From NCBI GenBank assembly GCA_001804815.1, contig MHBI01000096.1:1-62042 (forward strand): a stretch of 62,042 bases of DNA, given 5' to 3'. Positions 25,655 to 33,765 of this stretch are shown piece after piece. The notes beneath the pieces are model-generated. The model worked only from the letters and a program-made list of their open reading frames with translations. It did not search any database and was not told the origin of the DNA. The stretch's first letter is position 1, and each line of letters begins with the position of its first letter. Source of the DNA: Lentisphaerae bacterium GWF2_50_93. Its GTDB lineage: Bacteria; Verrucomicrobiota; Lentisphaeria; Victivallales; GWF2-50-93. The position numbers were made by a program, and so were the translations under genes.

Positions 25655-27793
25655 TTAGAACCTCCTATATTCAGTCCTCAGCATGACTTCTTCTTTCATT
25701 TCCGGAGAAAGCCTTGTGAAATAATCAGTGTATCCGCCGATGCGGACTACCAGATCCCTGTATTGCTCGGGGTTCTTCTTCGCCTGCTCAAGTACTTTAC
25801 GGCTTACCACGTTGACCTGCGTCTCGAAGCCGCCTCTTTTCAGAAATGTTATTATCAGGGAATGTAGCATTTTCACGGATTCCGGCGAATTGAAAAGCTC
25901 ACCTGAGAATTTCATATTATATGCGAGACCGCCGATGAGGAATGAATGATCCCAGGATGTCGCCGACAGTATTGAAGAAGTCGGACCGTTCTTCTCGCGC
26001 CCCTGCGCCGGTCCGCCGCCGTCGGCGAAGGGAATGCCCTTTCTCCTTCCGTCCGGAGTCGCCCCGCACTCGGAACCAAGCCGTTCATGCATGATCCAGC
26101 AGAAGGCTCCAGGAATGAAATGCGACCTGTCCGGCTTGACCTTGTGCCTCGCGCATTCCTTCCTTATGAAGTCGGCCGTCTTGTGGACGATGCCGTCGAC
26201 ATTTCCGCAGTTGTTCCCATATTTTTCATATGTGTCGAGAAAACGGAGCCTGACATTTTCCTGTCCCTTGAAATCTGAATCCAGAATCCTCCTGAGTCCG
26301 CTGAAATCCATGTTTTTGCTGATGAAGACCTCGTTGTTTATGACATGCAGCGAATCTGCGAGATTCGCAACTCCCACGAAAGAACACTCTATCCAGTTCA
26401 CATCGGCTCCGCCGCCGTCGATGTCGCATCCGGAATCAATACAGCTTTTTGTAAAAACACTCTGAAGCGGTTTCCCACCATGTTTTTTTCTTCCATCACG
26501 GGTTTTGTTCTCCATGCCGACAGCCGACTTTATCTCCCCCCCAAGGCGTTTGTAGTAGGAGGAGAGGAATGATTCAAAGCTCTTTGACTGCTTTGACGTC
26601 TGGACCTGTGCGTCGATTTCATCAAGGAGGATTTTGCAGAGGCTGAAATAAGGTGATGCGACCCACACGTTGCTGCAGCCGACGGGAGTGATCTCTACGC
26701 ATGTGGAATTTATATAGTTGCACGCCTGCTGTTTGCTGAGACCATACGACCTGAGCCCTTTCTGGATTAACTTGTCGCCGAAAAATGCCGGAGTCGAATA
26801 TCCTTTTGAAACAAGTTCGCAGGCAAGCATGCTGAGAGGTTCCGGTGTTCCCTCATGCCAGCATACCCCCACCGTCGGATATACGAGCTTCGTCCTCCTG
26901 AGGGCCTCAAGCGAAAGATAGGAAAGCTCGTTCGTCAGATCCCTGCCTTCGGCATCTGTCCCGCCGACCATGACGGACATCGCACCGCCGTCGGCGACGA
27001 AATTGTTGATTAACAGGTAGAGGGATTCCATGAGGTTCAGCGCTTTCTCCCTCGTGAGAATCCCTTCTTCAACGTCGGAACCATAAAAACCGATCAGCTC
27101 CCTGTCGAGGCGTCCGGGAACGACAAGCACTGCGTTGTCGGCAAAGGAGATTCCGGCATCGACAAACCAGATCAGCTGTATTGCATCGCGGAAGGTCTCC
27201 GGCGGTTCCGTTCTCATGCGTTCACACGACTCGACGATCTCCGCAAGCTCCTTCTTTCTCCAGCCAGGTGCTCCTTTCGCAGCCTTGACCGCTGCGGATT
27301 TCGCATTTCCGATCATGGCGGACAGTCCTTCAACGGCATATATGAATGACTGATAGGTGTTCTTCTTTTCACCGGAGGATGATTTCAGCTTCCTTTGAAG
27401 TTCAGATAAAATGCCTTTTATTCCAACTTTAAAGATGCGGGACATGTCCATTGCGCAATGTCCGGTCTGTCCTCCCGGCCATTTGTAGTTCGAAAGATAT
27501 TTTTCGGCTTCGGCTATTTTATTTTCCGAGAATCCATGGCCGCAAAAAAGGACACGTCCGCCGAGGAGTTCAAGATCGTCGGCCTCAAAGCTGAGCGCCT
27601 CCAGCCTAGCCTTAGTCCGCATCCCAATCCGGAGCTGCCATGACTTGACATTTTCACTTTTCTTCAGAACCTCAGCATCGATGACGGCTTTCCAGTTAGG
27701 TAAATTGCCGCGGGCGGCCTTCCTGTCAAGGCATCGTTCGCGCAGGATGGATATCCTCCTTGATATCTCAGGCATTGTTTTTGATATACCCAT
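25655..27793 (-). CDS. Glycyl radical enzyme C (dehydratase/lyase type)
   Basis: About 712 residues. The active-site cysteine lies in YINSTCVEITPVG (about residue 362 counted from this start), a C-x-E site preceded by Thr rather than Gly. The glycyl loop is DLVVRIGGYTDYF, where a Gly replaces the usual Ser/Ala before the radical glycine. The C-terminal codons for YRRF carry the Shine-Dalgarno sequence of GRE B. The ATG at 27793 is preferred because GAAGGA precedes it; an in-frame ATG at 27811 adds six residues. It is the middle gene of three clustered GREs, so it could act on a related substrate, or one member could be a non-catalytic partner. Confidence 0.87.
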   Translation of the reverse strand: MGISKTMPEISRRISILRERCLDRKAARGNLPNWKAVIDAEVLKKSENVKSWQLRIGMRTKARLEALSFEADDLELLGGRVLFCGHGFSENKIAEAEKYLSNYKWPGGQTGHCAMDMSRIFKVGIKGILSELQRKLKSSSGEKKNTYQSFIYAVEGLSAMIGNAKSAAVKAAKGAPGWRKKELAEIVESCERMRTEPPETFRDAIQLIWFVDAGISFADNAVLVVPGRLDRELIGFYGSDVEEGILTREKALNLMESLYLLINNFVADGGAMSVMVGGTDAEGRDLTNELSYLSLEALRRTKLVYPTVGVCWHEGTPEPLSMLACELVSKGYSTPAFFGDKLIQKGLRSYGLSKQQACNYINSTCVEITPVGCSNVWVASPYFSLCKILLDEIDAQVQTSKQSKSFESFLSSYYKRLGGEIKSAVGMENKTRDGRKKHGGKPLQSVFTKSCIDSGCDIDGGGADVNWIECSFVGVANLADSLHVINNEVFISKNMDFSGLRRILDSDFKGQENVRLRFLDTYEKYGNNCGNVDGIVHKTADFIRKECARHKVKPDRSHFIPGAFCWIMHERLGSECGATPDGRRKGIPFADGGGPAQGREKNGPTSSILSATSWDHSFLIGGLAYNMKFSGELFNSPESVKMLHSLIITFLKRGGFETQVNVVSRKVLEQAKKNPEQYRDLVVRIGGYTDYFTRLSPEMKEEVMLRTEYRRF

Positions 27794-27847
27794 ATAATTT
27801 AATTCCTTCATAAACTTCTATTTAATCAATCAAGACAAACTAAAGTT

Positions 27848-28000
27848 TGAACTCCAACGAATTGCCATTTGCTAGCGGTGAACTGATTTCTAAAGTTGGA
27901 GTTCACAGCTTCAGCGTGTCTTCGTTCCCTCTTTTTTTCAGATCACTGACCTCCGATTACCGATCTCATCTTCTCGGGCAGGAATGCCCGAGTTACTTTT
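27848..28000. repeat. GRE-associated 3' element, copy 2
   Basis: A direct repeat of 23448-23593. Only the inner 11-12 bases of the left inverted arm are kept, so the long stem is shorter here. The tail with the TCGGGCA/TGCCCGA hairpin is preserved. It ends about 20 bases from the GRE D stop and fills most of the 200-bp gap before GRE C. Confidence 0.8.
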
Positions 28001-28019
28001 GAATGTTCGACGTTCATTA

Positions 28020-30224
28020 TCAAATACCGTGTTCAGTCCTATTAATTACCGTTTCCTGGAGTTCCTTTTCGAGTCCATTGAAATATTCGCTGTAACCGCC
28101 GATCCTCACGATGAGATCCTTGTACTTCTCCGGATTCTTCTGCGCATTTCGCAGCTCCTTCGAGTCAAGCACGGATATCTGAACCTGCATCCCTCCCTGC
28201 CTGAAGAACGCACGGATCAGCTTTGCGAGTTTCGCAAGGGATTCCTCATTGCTGAAAAGGGATTTCTGGAACCTGAGGTTGAGGACAGGCGTTCCTGCGG
28301 CGAGCCATAGCGGGAGCTTCGAGACGGATTTGAGAAGGGATGTCGGCCCTTTCTCATCGCAGCCGGGAACTGCGCCGACGGAATCCACAAGCGCTTCAAA
28401 AGCCCTGCGCCCGTCCGGAGTTGCAGCTACGCTCCGTCCAGCGCCCAGATAGGTCGTGAACAGGATGCATGAGGCGATGTACCGGCCTCCCCTTGGTGTT
28501 TCATGGCTGTAAAGCTCATTCCATGAATACTTGAGCAGATCAATTCCTATCTCATCCACATAATTATTGTCGTTCCCGAACTTGGGGGATGCAATCAGTT
28601 TCTGCCTGGTCTTCTCATGCCCCTTGAAGTCAGATTTCAGGGCTTGGACAAGTTCCTCAGCGCTGATGCTCTTGTCGTCGAATACTGTTTTCCTTATTGC
28701 AGCCGCGCTGTCAATCGTATTGGCGATTCCCTGATATGTCAGGACCGCCCAGTTGTATCTCGCGCCTCCGGCTTCGAATGATTTCCTGTTCTTCACGCAG
28801 TCCCTGGTGAAGAATGTCCTGTAGAGCTTCGGGTCTCCAGCTGTGAACCGTTTGCGGAGTTCAATCTGATTAGAGGCAACAAACGAATCTGTCTTATATT
28901 GGATCTGCCGTTTCAGCGCGGCAATGAATTCGTCGAAGCTTTTGAAATCCTCAAAGTGTCCGGTATGCGGACCGGCCTGGACTTTGCCAACGGGGTCGAA
29001 TCCGCCGAAGATTGAAAGTTCGAGGGCCTTCGCAAGATTGATCTCGCCCTCGAGGCTGCCGACATTTGACAGGCCCGCTATCATCGTCTCCGTGCATCCG
29101 CCAAATCCTATCTCGCGTGAATCCTCATCCGAAAGACCGAGATCCATCGACTTGAGCGTCTTCACATACAGGTCGTCGTTGTAGAGGGCGGGTCTTCCAC
29201 TGCCCTTGGAAAGGGCTTTCAGCGCCTCGACGACAAGGTTTTCAGGTGTTTTTTCCGTAATTCTGAATGCAACATTGGGCCTGCGCAGCTTGTTGCGTCC
29301 GCAGGCGAGAATGCATTCCCTGGTGAATTCATTGCAGCCGTCCTTTCCATCTGGAGCATAGCCTCCGATTTGGAGGTTCCAGGCATTCATGCGCTCAAAG
29401 TTCTGCCAGAGTTCATCGAGGAGCTCACGGGCGAACTGCAGGTCGAGTTCTCCGCCTTTGTGATCTTTTTCAAACAACGGGCCAAGCGCCTGGTCGAAAC
29501 GGCCGATGCTGTCGCAGCCATCGAGCATCCATGTGAAATTAACCGCAAGAAAACCTTCGATGAACGTTTCGGACTTTGTCATGAAACAATTGGAGAACGA
29601 GTCGCTTATTATCTTAAGCTTCTTCTTCCTTTCACCTTCTGCCTCTTCAACAGATTTCATGAGCGTCCTGTTCACCCTGGAATAATATGCCTTGATTCCT
29701 GTCGTGTATTCCTTGAGCGCCAGCAGAAGATTCAATTCGGACGGAACCGCCTTATCCCCCTGCGTCTTGACGGCGGCAAGCTCCTTGTCAAGTTCTTTTT
29801 CCATATGGAGGAATCCTTCGCCGACTACACGCCGGATGTCGGGATTCGAATGCGTGTATCCGCCGAAGCGGACAAGTATCTTTCGGAGGTCAGCACAGAA
29901 TTCGTCTATGAATCCGGCATGCTCTGGAAATATTTTTTTCTTCTCGTCGGCGATAGAAGGATTGAGCTTGAGTCCGGAATGGTGGTTGAAATCCAGGATA
30001 AGTCCGGCGGCGGACCAGAGCTTGTGCGACTCCATGTTTTGCGACATGAAAAAAGGTTCACAGGGAATGAGATATTTGTCCCCGGGGACACGGACATCCA
30101 TGTTCTCGTACATGCGCCTGAATGCCCTGCCGTAGTTCAACGGCCACGGGAGATCCTGTTCGAGCGCCTCATAGAAACCAAGCGCGGCCCATTCGCCGAG
30201 TTCACTGAGAATCTTAAGATTCAT
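28020..30224 (-). CDS. Glycyl radical enzyme D (dehydratase/lyase type)
   Basis: 734 residues. The active-site cysteine is in EIGFGGCTETMIAG (Cys about 376, C-x-E). The glycyl loop is DLIVRIGGYSEYF, with the radical glycine at about 710, sharing the RIGGY-x2-YF form with GRE C and not with A or B. The N-terminus (MNLKILSELGEWAALGFYEA) lacks the R-rich opening helix of most dehydratase GREs. C and D may therefore be closer to each other than to B. AGGA lies about ten bases before the ATG. It follows the IclR regulator on the same strand after 146 bases that hold hairpins. Confidence 0.87.
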   Translation of the reverse strand: MNLKILSELGEWAALGFYEALEQDLPWPLNYGRAFRRMYENMDVRVPGDKYLIPCEPFFMSQNMESHKLWSAAGLILDFNHHSGLKLNPSIADEKKKIFPEHAGFIDEFCADLRKILVRFGGYTHSNPDIRRVVGEGFLHMEKELDKELAAVKTQGDKAVPSELNLLLALKEYTTGIKAYYSRVNRTLMKSVEEAEGERKKKLKIISDSFSNCFMTKSETFIEGFLAVNFTWMLDGCDSIGRFDQALGPLFEKDHKGGELDLQFARELLDELWQNFERMNAWNLQIGGYAPDGKDGCNEFTRECILACGRNKLRRPNVAFRITEKTPENLVVEALKALSKGSGRPALYNDDLYVKTLKSMDLGLSDEDSREIGFGGCTETMIAGLSNVGSLEGEINLAKALELSIFGGFDPVGKVQAGPHTGHFEDFKSFDEFIAALKRQIQYKTDSFVASNQIELRKRFTAGDPKLYRTFFTRDCVKNRKSFEAGGARYNWAVLTYQGIANTIDSAAAIRKTVFDDKSISAEELVQALKSDFKGHEKTRQKLIASPKFGNDNNYVDEIGIDLLKYSWNELYSHETPRGGRYIASCILFTTYLGAGRSVAATPDGRRAFEALVDSVGAVPGCDEKGPTSLLKSVSKLPLWLAAGTPVLNLRFQKSLFSNEESLAKLAKLIRAFFRQGGMQVQISVLDSKELRNAQKNPEKYKDLIVRIGGYSEYFNGLEKELQETVINRTEHGI

Positions 30225-30269
30225 TAGATTCTGTCCTCACTTATATTCATGAAACTTTTAATCTGGATC

Positions 30270-30356
30270 GCTGGCAACTTGCCGGCATCTTTCTTCCTTT
30301 TCTTCCCAGACTTCACTAAAAGGAACCTCTAAATATAATGCCACCAAGCTGGTGGC
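30270..30356. repeat. Pair of GCCGGCAAG / GCCACCAAG hairpins
   Basis: CTGGCAACTTGCCGG is followed, 55 bases on, by the perfect hairpin GCCACCA-agc-TGGTGGC (30340-30356). The same two motifs occur in reverse order at about 60778-60850. They lie between the IclR gene and GRE D, where a hairpin could reduce read-through. Confidence 0.6.
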
Positions 30357-30370
30357 GTTCCTTCAAATCT

Positions 30371-31171
30371 TCATTTCGAAAGCAACTTCGTGAAATAGTC
30401 GCCATCATATCCGGTTTCCGCCGAAACCCTGCGGGCGGTCTCAAGAACCGCCCTTATCATCTTCTTGCTGTCAGAACTGTGGTATCTGCCGGTCAGCCCA
30501 GTCATGCCGAGTCCAGCGACAGACTTGCCCTCAATGTCAAATACAGGGGCGCCGATGCAGAAAACACCGTAGTTATATTCTTCTGCATCAAAGGCAATAC
30601 CGGTTTTCCTGACATTCGCCAGCTGGGATATGAGGACATTGAGATCAGTTATCGTGTTCTTGGTGAGGGAAGGGAGATTCTTGGGCAGGATTGCCCTCAC
30701 GTCCTCCTCATCCATGAACGCCAGAACCGACTTCCCGAATGCATTGCTGTGGTAATAGACGCGGGAACCGGGTATGACCTGGAGAAAGAAACTCACGTGG
30801 GGGACAATCGTATCCATTACCAGCATCCGGTCACCGTCGGGAATTTGGATCTGAGCCGTCTCACCGGTCTCAGTGCTGAGCCATTCGAGATGTTTCCTGG
30901 CGCATTGCCTGAGTTCGAATCTCGTATAGAGGCTCATGCCTATGGTGAAGAACTTCGTGCTGAGCTGGTATTTGCCTGACGCGGGCTCAACTTCGACATA
31001 TCCGCGTTCCACAAGCCTCTTCATGATCCTGAAGATCGAGTTCGTATTGATCTTCAACGCTTTTGAAAGCTCGGTTATGCCGCATGATTTCCTGTTGGAT
31101 GACAGGAATTCAATTATGTCCAGCATGCGGTCGACCGCAGGAACCGAATAATTCGTCTTTGTCTTCTTCAT
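30371..31171 (-). CDS. IclR family transcriptional regulator
   Basis: About 266 residues. The N-terminal winged helix (PAVDRMLDIIEFLSSNRKSC, GITELSKALKINTNSIFRIM) is followed by the IclR effector domain (TGETAQIQIPDGDRMLVMDT, YYHSNAFGKSVLAFM, IAFDAEEYNYGVFCIGAPVF and GKSVAGLGMTGL). The family senses small acids or aldehydes and acts as repressor or activator. GGAGGT lies five bases before the ATG at 31171, which decides the start over 31198. It sits between the Fe-alcohol dehydrogenase and the three GREs, all on one strand, and probably controls that locus. Confidence 0.92.
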   Translation of the reverse strand: MKKTKTNYSVPAVDRMLDIIEFLSSNRKSCGITELSKALKINTNSIFRIMKRLVERGYVEVEPASGKYQLSTKFFTIGMSLYTRFELRQCARKHLEWLSTETGETAQIQIPDGDRMLVMDTIVPHVSFFLQVIPGSRVYYHSNAFGKSVLAFMDEEDVRAILPKNLPSLTKNTITDLNVLISQLANVRKTGIAFDAEEYNYGVFCIGAPVFDIEGKSVAGLGMTGLTGRYHSSDSKKMIRAVLETARRVSAETGYDGDYFTKLLSK

Positions 31172-31260
31172 GCTACCTCCATGCAATTCTGGTTTCATCC
31201 ATCTTTAACTGCTAGACGTTGAAAGTGCCACGTCAAGCTCCAAATTCCAATTCAAAAACA

Positions 31261-31340
31261 AAGAACATGCCTTGCGGCATTGACTACGAACGAATCAAGA
31301 TTTGCCTTCGTTGGTAGTTAAGCCCGTAAGGGCTGTTCTT
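31261..31340. repeat. GTAGTTAA-family repeat nested in an outer palindrome
   Basis: AAGAACATGCCTTGCGGCAT faces GTAGTTAAGCCCGTAAGGGC followed by TGTTCTT, nearly the same as 1875-1952. Outside it, AAGCTCCAAATTCCAA (about 31233) and TTGGAGCTTGGAATT (about 31408) form a second, wider inverted pair between the IclR and Fe-ADH genes. Confidence 0.65.
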
Positions 31341-31450
31341 CTGTATTTACTGTTTAACATATTTATTTGTATATTTCTATTTTAGATATTGTTTGGAACT
31401 TGGATTTTGGAGCTTGGAATTTAAAGCTCTTCCATAATTCCACCGTTAAA

Positions 31451-32590
31451 TCACCTGAGCGACTTCTCCAGAATCACCTTCACATCATCCTCATTCGCAG
31501 CAACAGGGTTCAAATCGGCAATTCCCTTCATATAGGTGAAAGTCTCCTTGGAAATCCTGCCTATTTTTTCACTGTCGGGCCGCTTTGAAATCAGCTTCTT
31601 CTCGAATGCGAAGTCCGCAAAGAATTTATCAAAAGCGGCTCCTATGCCATCCGATGACTCATCCATGCTCCTGGAAATAAAACCGTGCTTGTTCGCCATC
31701 GGCTTCGATTTCGAATTGAAGACAAGGACTTCCCTGTAGATGGTGAAAAGGGCGTCGCCATGGGAGATGTCGGGATAATGCCCGCCTATCACATGCGCGA
31801 CAACGTGTCCGAGCGACACCACGGCATGGCAGATCGCGATTCCCGCATAGGTGTCCGCAAGCGCCATCATCTCCCTCGCTTCAAGATTCTTTCCATCCTT
31901 GTAGCAGATCGGCAGATACTGGCTGCAGAGCGTGATCGCCTTTTCCGCGAACATGTCGCTCATCGGGTTCGAAGCATTCGAAGTGTATGCTTCGACGCCA
32001 TGCGAAAAGACGTCGAAGCCGCAGATGGCTGTAAGTGCCCTGGGCATGCTTAGCATGAGCTCAGGATCCACGATCGCAATCCTGGGAAGGATGTATGGAG
32101 AACCCATACCTGGTTTCTGGTGTGTTTCAGGATTCGTGATCACGGAAAAACAGGTGCAATGGCTGCCGGTGCCTGACGTTGTCGTAATCGCAATGACAGG
32201 CAGGGTCTTGTCAGTGACAGGCGTCTTCCCTATCGCATAGTTCCATATCGGTTCAGGATGCGAGGCGCCGACAGCTATCGCCTTCGCCGTGTCGATCGAT
32301 GATCCGCCGCCGAGTCCGATAATGACATCGCATTTGCCTTTCCTGGCTTCCAGGACGCCCGACTCAATGGATGCTGTCGTTGGATTGGGAACAACTCCGC
32401 TGAAGACGAGAGCCTTGACATTGGACGCGTCGAGATGTTTCAATACTTTCCCGGCCAGTCCGGACGTGACGCAGAAAGGGTCGCAGACAAGCAGGGCCTT
32501 TTTCCCGAGACCCGCCGCCGCCTTGCCTGTTTCACTGATTTTACCCGGGCCAAATATTATTTTCCCTGGAAGAGCAAATTCGAAATTCAT
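31451..32590 (-). CDS. Iron-containing alcohol dehydrogenase
   Basis: 379 residues with the group III Fe-ADH pattern. The nucleotide-binding GLGGGSSIDTAKAIAVGASH is at about residues 95-114, TTSGTGSHCTCFSVIT follows, and the metal-binding region CHAVVSLGHVVAHVIGGHY is at about 258-276. Members reduce aldehydes or oxidise alcohols such as lactaldehyde/1,2-propanediol or 1,3-propanediol with NAD(P)H. Upstream of the IclR gene and the GREs, it is a natural partner for reducing an aldehyde released by a GRE dehydratase, giving redox balance. AGGATAAG precedes the ATG. No aldehyde dehydrogenase or microcompartment shell gene accompanies it. Confidence 0.92.
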   Translation of the reverse strand: MNFEFALPGKIIFGPGKISETGKAAAGLGKKALLVCDPFCVTSGLAGKVLKHLDASNVKALVFSGVVPNPTTASIESGVLEARKGKCDVIIGLGGGSSIDTAKAIAVGASHPEPIWNYAIGKTPVTDKTLPVIAITTTSGTGSHCTCFSVITNPETHQKPGMGSPYILPRIAIVDPELMLSMPRALTAICGFDVFSHGVEAYTSNASNPMSDMFAEKAITLCSQYLPICYKDGKNLEAREMMALADTYAGIAICHAVVSLGHVVAHVIGGHYPDISHGDALFTIYREVLVFNSKSKPMANKHGFISRSMDESSDGIGAAFDKFFADFAFEKKLISKRPDSEKIGRISKETFTYMKGIADLNPVAANEDDVKVILEKSLR

Positions 32591-32602
32591 AATAACTTAT
32601 CC

Positions 32603-32707
32603 TCATTTTTCATGTTTAGTCCTTGCTATGCCTTCTATGAATGAGCCCTTGCGGTCCATTACCTGCTTTTTTAGCTCCGATGTCCTTGAAGAAATATCCG
32701 TCTTCAT
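32603..32707 (-). pseudogene. 34-codon ORF resembling a GRE N-terminus (remnant or leader)
   Basis: The ORF begins after GGAGAG with a good ATG and has a promoter-like region upstream. Its product includes ISSRTSELKKQVMDRK, comparable with ISRRISILRERCLDRK at the start of GRE C, and then stops. It ends 12 bases before the Fe-ADH ATG. The simplest reading is the 5' end of a lost GRE gene whose promoter now drives Fe-ADH. A true small leader peptide is the alternative. Confidence 0.4.
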
Positions 32708-32732
32708 GACTCTCCATGTGATTATATATTTA

Positions 32733-32761
32733 TAATTTATTTATATCTGTATAATTGTCAA
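32733..32761 (-). promoter_or_regulatory. Candidate promoter of the Fe-ADH/IclR/GRE locus
   Basis: On the minus strand TTGACA (32761-32756) is followed by an almost pure A/T stretch of about 35 bases. The -10 box cannot be fixed; TAAATT at 16 bases is one option. GGAGAG and the 34-codon ORF follow directly. It is the best -35 box upstream of this locus. Confidence 0.45.
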
Positions 32762-33032
32762 GACAAAATACTGAATATTCTGCAAAGATGAAAAAGAATG
32801 GATTTCCAGAGGTTGCGTGTAACACATACGGGATGGTGTTCTGATCGCATAAATAGCGCGTGACAACCCGGATTTTGATGGTCAGAACGTTTGATTGCGA
32901 GGAGGTGAAGCTGAGCCATCGCCGAGCGCAAACAGACGGTCTGAATGCGAAAAGAGGTATGACTAGGATCACGTTTCCCTGAACAATTCCTGAACCCTTT
33001 GCAGCAGTTCTCCAGGGTGCGATACACAAAAC

Positions 33033-33191
33033 CTGAATTATCTAAAGTCTTACTTTTTATCAGATTGCGATGGGTATAACAAATTGTTCCGCTTAAAAAA
33101 TGATATCTTAGTTGTTGAAGAACCATATTCTGGAGCTTTAAAGGCAATAGCAGCTCGACGTAATATCGCAATACCATCATCAGGATTTTGA
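33033..33191 (+). pseudogene. Startless open stretch, probable gene debris
   Basis: This frame encodes a protein-like sequence (GYNKLFRLKNDILVVEEPYS then GALKAIAARRNIAIP) that ends at a stop. It has no initiation codon with a ribosome site, and the upstream frame is closed at 32991. I do not recognise the family. With the GRE-like and GH16 fragments nearby it suggests a decayed segment. The rest of 32762-33210 holds nothing I can support; a 160-codon minus-strand frame there (32758-33240) has no protein-like features. Confidence 0.3.
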
Positions 33192-33210
33192 TATTTTCAC
33201 TCCTGTTGCC

Positions 33211-33486
33211 ATGGAGTCCCTGGTGTTCAACAAGAAACAAGGCTCCTTCGTGCCGCCTGCGTGGCTTGTCGAGTCATTTGGCGATCACGCCTTGTTTCTC
33301 CTATTTCCAATCTTTGAATCATATTCGGTTAAAGAAACACGTAATTTCAAAAAGTTCGCAGCAAAACGGCTTTCCGAGCTTGACTGGGGAAAGCAAAAGT
33401 ACCTTGAAAAGCATGTTTGTGAAATTGCCGTAAAGCTTGAAAAGGAGATTAGAGGAAAACCATTTTGGGCAACTGGCTTGGCATAG
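33211..33486 (+). CDS. Hypothetical small protein
   Basis: A 91-residue frame rich in Lys and aromatic residues: VPPAWLVESFGDHALFLLFP, then SYSVKETRNFKKFAAKRLSE and KYLEKHVCEIAVKLEKEIRG. Composition is protein-like and the C-terminal half would be helical. It has no clear Shine-Dalgarno sequence and follows the startless frame at 33033-33191, so it may be the downstream part of the same broken gene. The family is not recognised. Confidence 0.3.
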   Translation: MESLVFNKKQGSFVPPAWLVESFGDHALFLLFPIFESYSVKETRNFKKFAAKRLSELDWGKQKYLEKHVCEIAVKLEKEIRGKPFWATGLA

Positions 33487-33610
33487 CGGATTATTCCTTG
33501 GATGTCAAGAGTGTTAAAGGCGGAAAGATCGCACTCCGTCCCTCACCACATCCTCCAGTTATTCCTCGGACCGATGAATACCGCAATTCAACAGTCAGGC
33601 CCAGTAGGGC

Positions 33611-33738
33611 TATTTCTCCACGGTGTCAGGCTGGGAAGAATCCACAGCCTGACATACTCGCACATAGTCTATCTCATAACGGGTCGGGAAAAGAGTGTTC
33701 GAAGGGTCTCCGCCGTTGTCGCCGCCCATTGCCGTTAC
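33611..33738 (-). pseudogene. 3' fragment of a second GH16 gene
   Basis: On the minus strand the frame reads GGDNGGDPSNTLFPTRYE then IDYVRVCQ and stops at 33611. This matches the C-terminus of the intact GH16 enzyme at 35.0 kb (GGDNGGDPTNTLFPTRYE, IDYVRVYQ), with about 85-90% DNA identity over ~90 bases by eye. The catalytic part is absent. The fragment is cut off next to the 3' end of the second Fic gene. The remaining 33487-33765 has no gene. Confidence 0.75.
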
Positions 33739-33765
33739 CTAATTAATTACCCAGTTAAGGGCGTA

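Noticed and set aside
23434..28000. CRISPR array or leader from the repeated segments
   Set aside because: There are only two copies more than 4 kb apart, each with internal symmetry; no regular spacing or cas genes.
22412..32590. Bacterial microcompartment locus
   Set aside because: GRE plus alcohol dehydrogenase prompted a look for shell proteins, a CoA-acylating aldehyde dehydrogenase and encapsulation peptides; none is present in or near the locus.
32758..33240. A 160-codon minus-strand frame in an otherwise gene-poor region
   Set aside because: Its sequence has no hydrophobic or helical pattern of a folded protein and no ribosome site, and the plus strand gives more protein-like frames over part of it.
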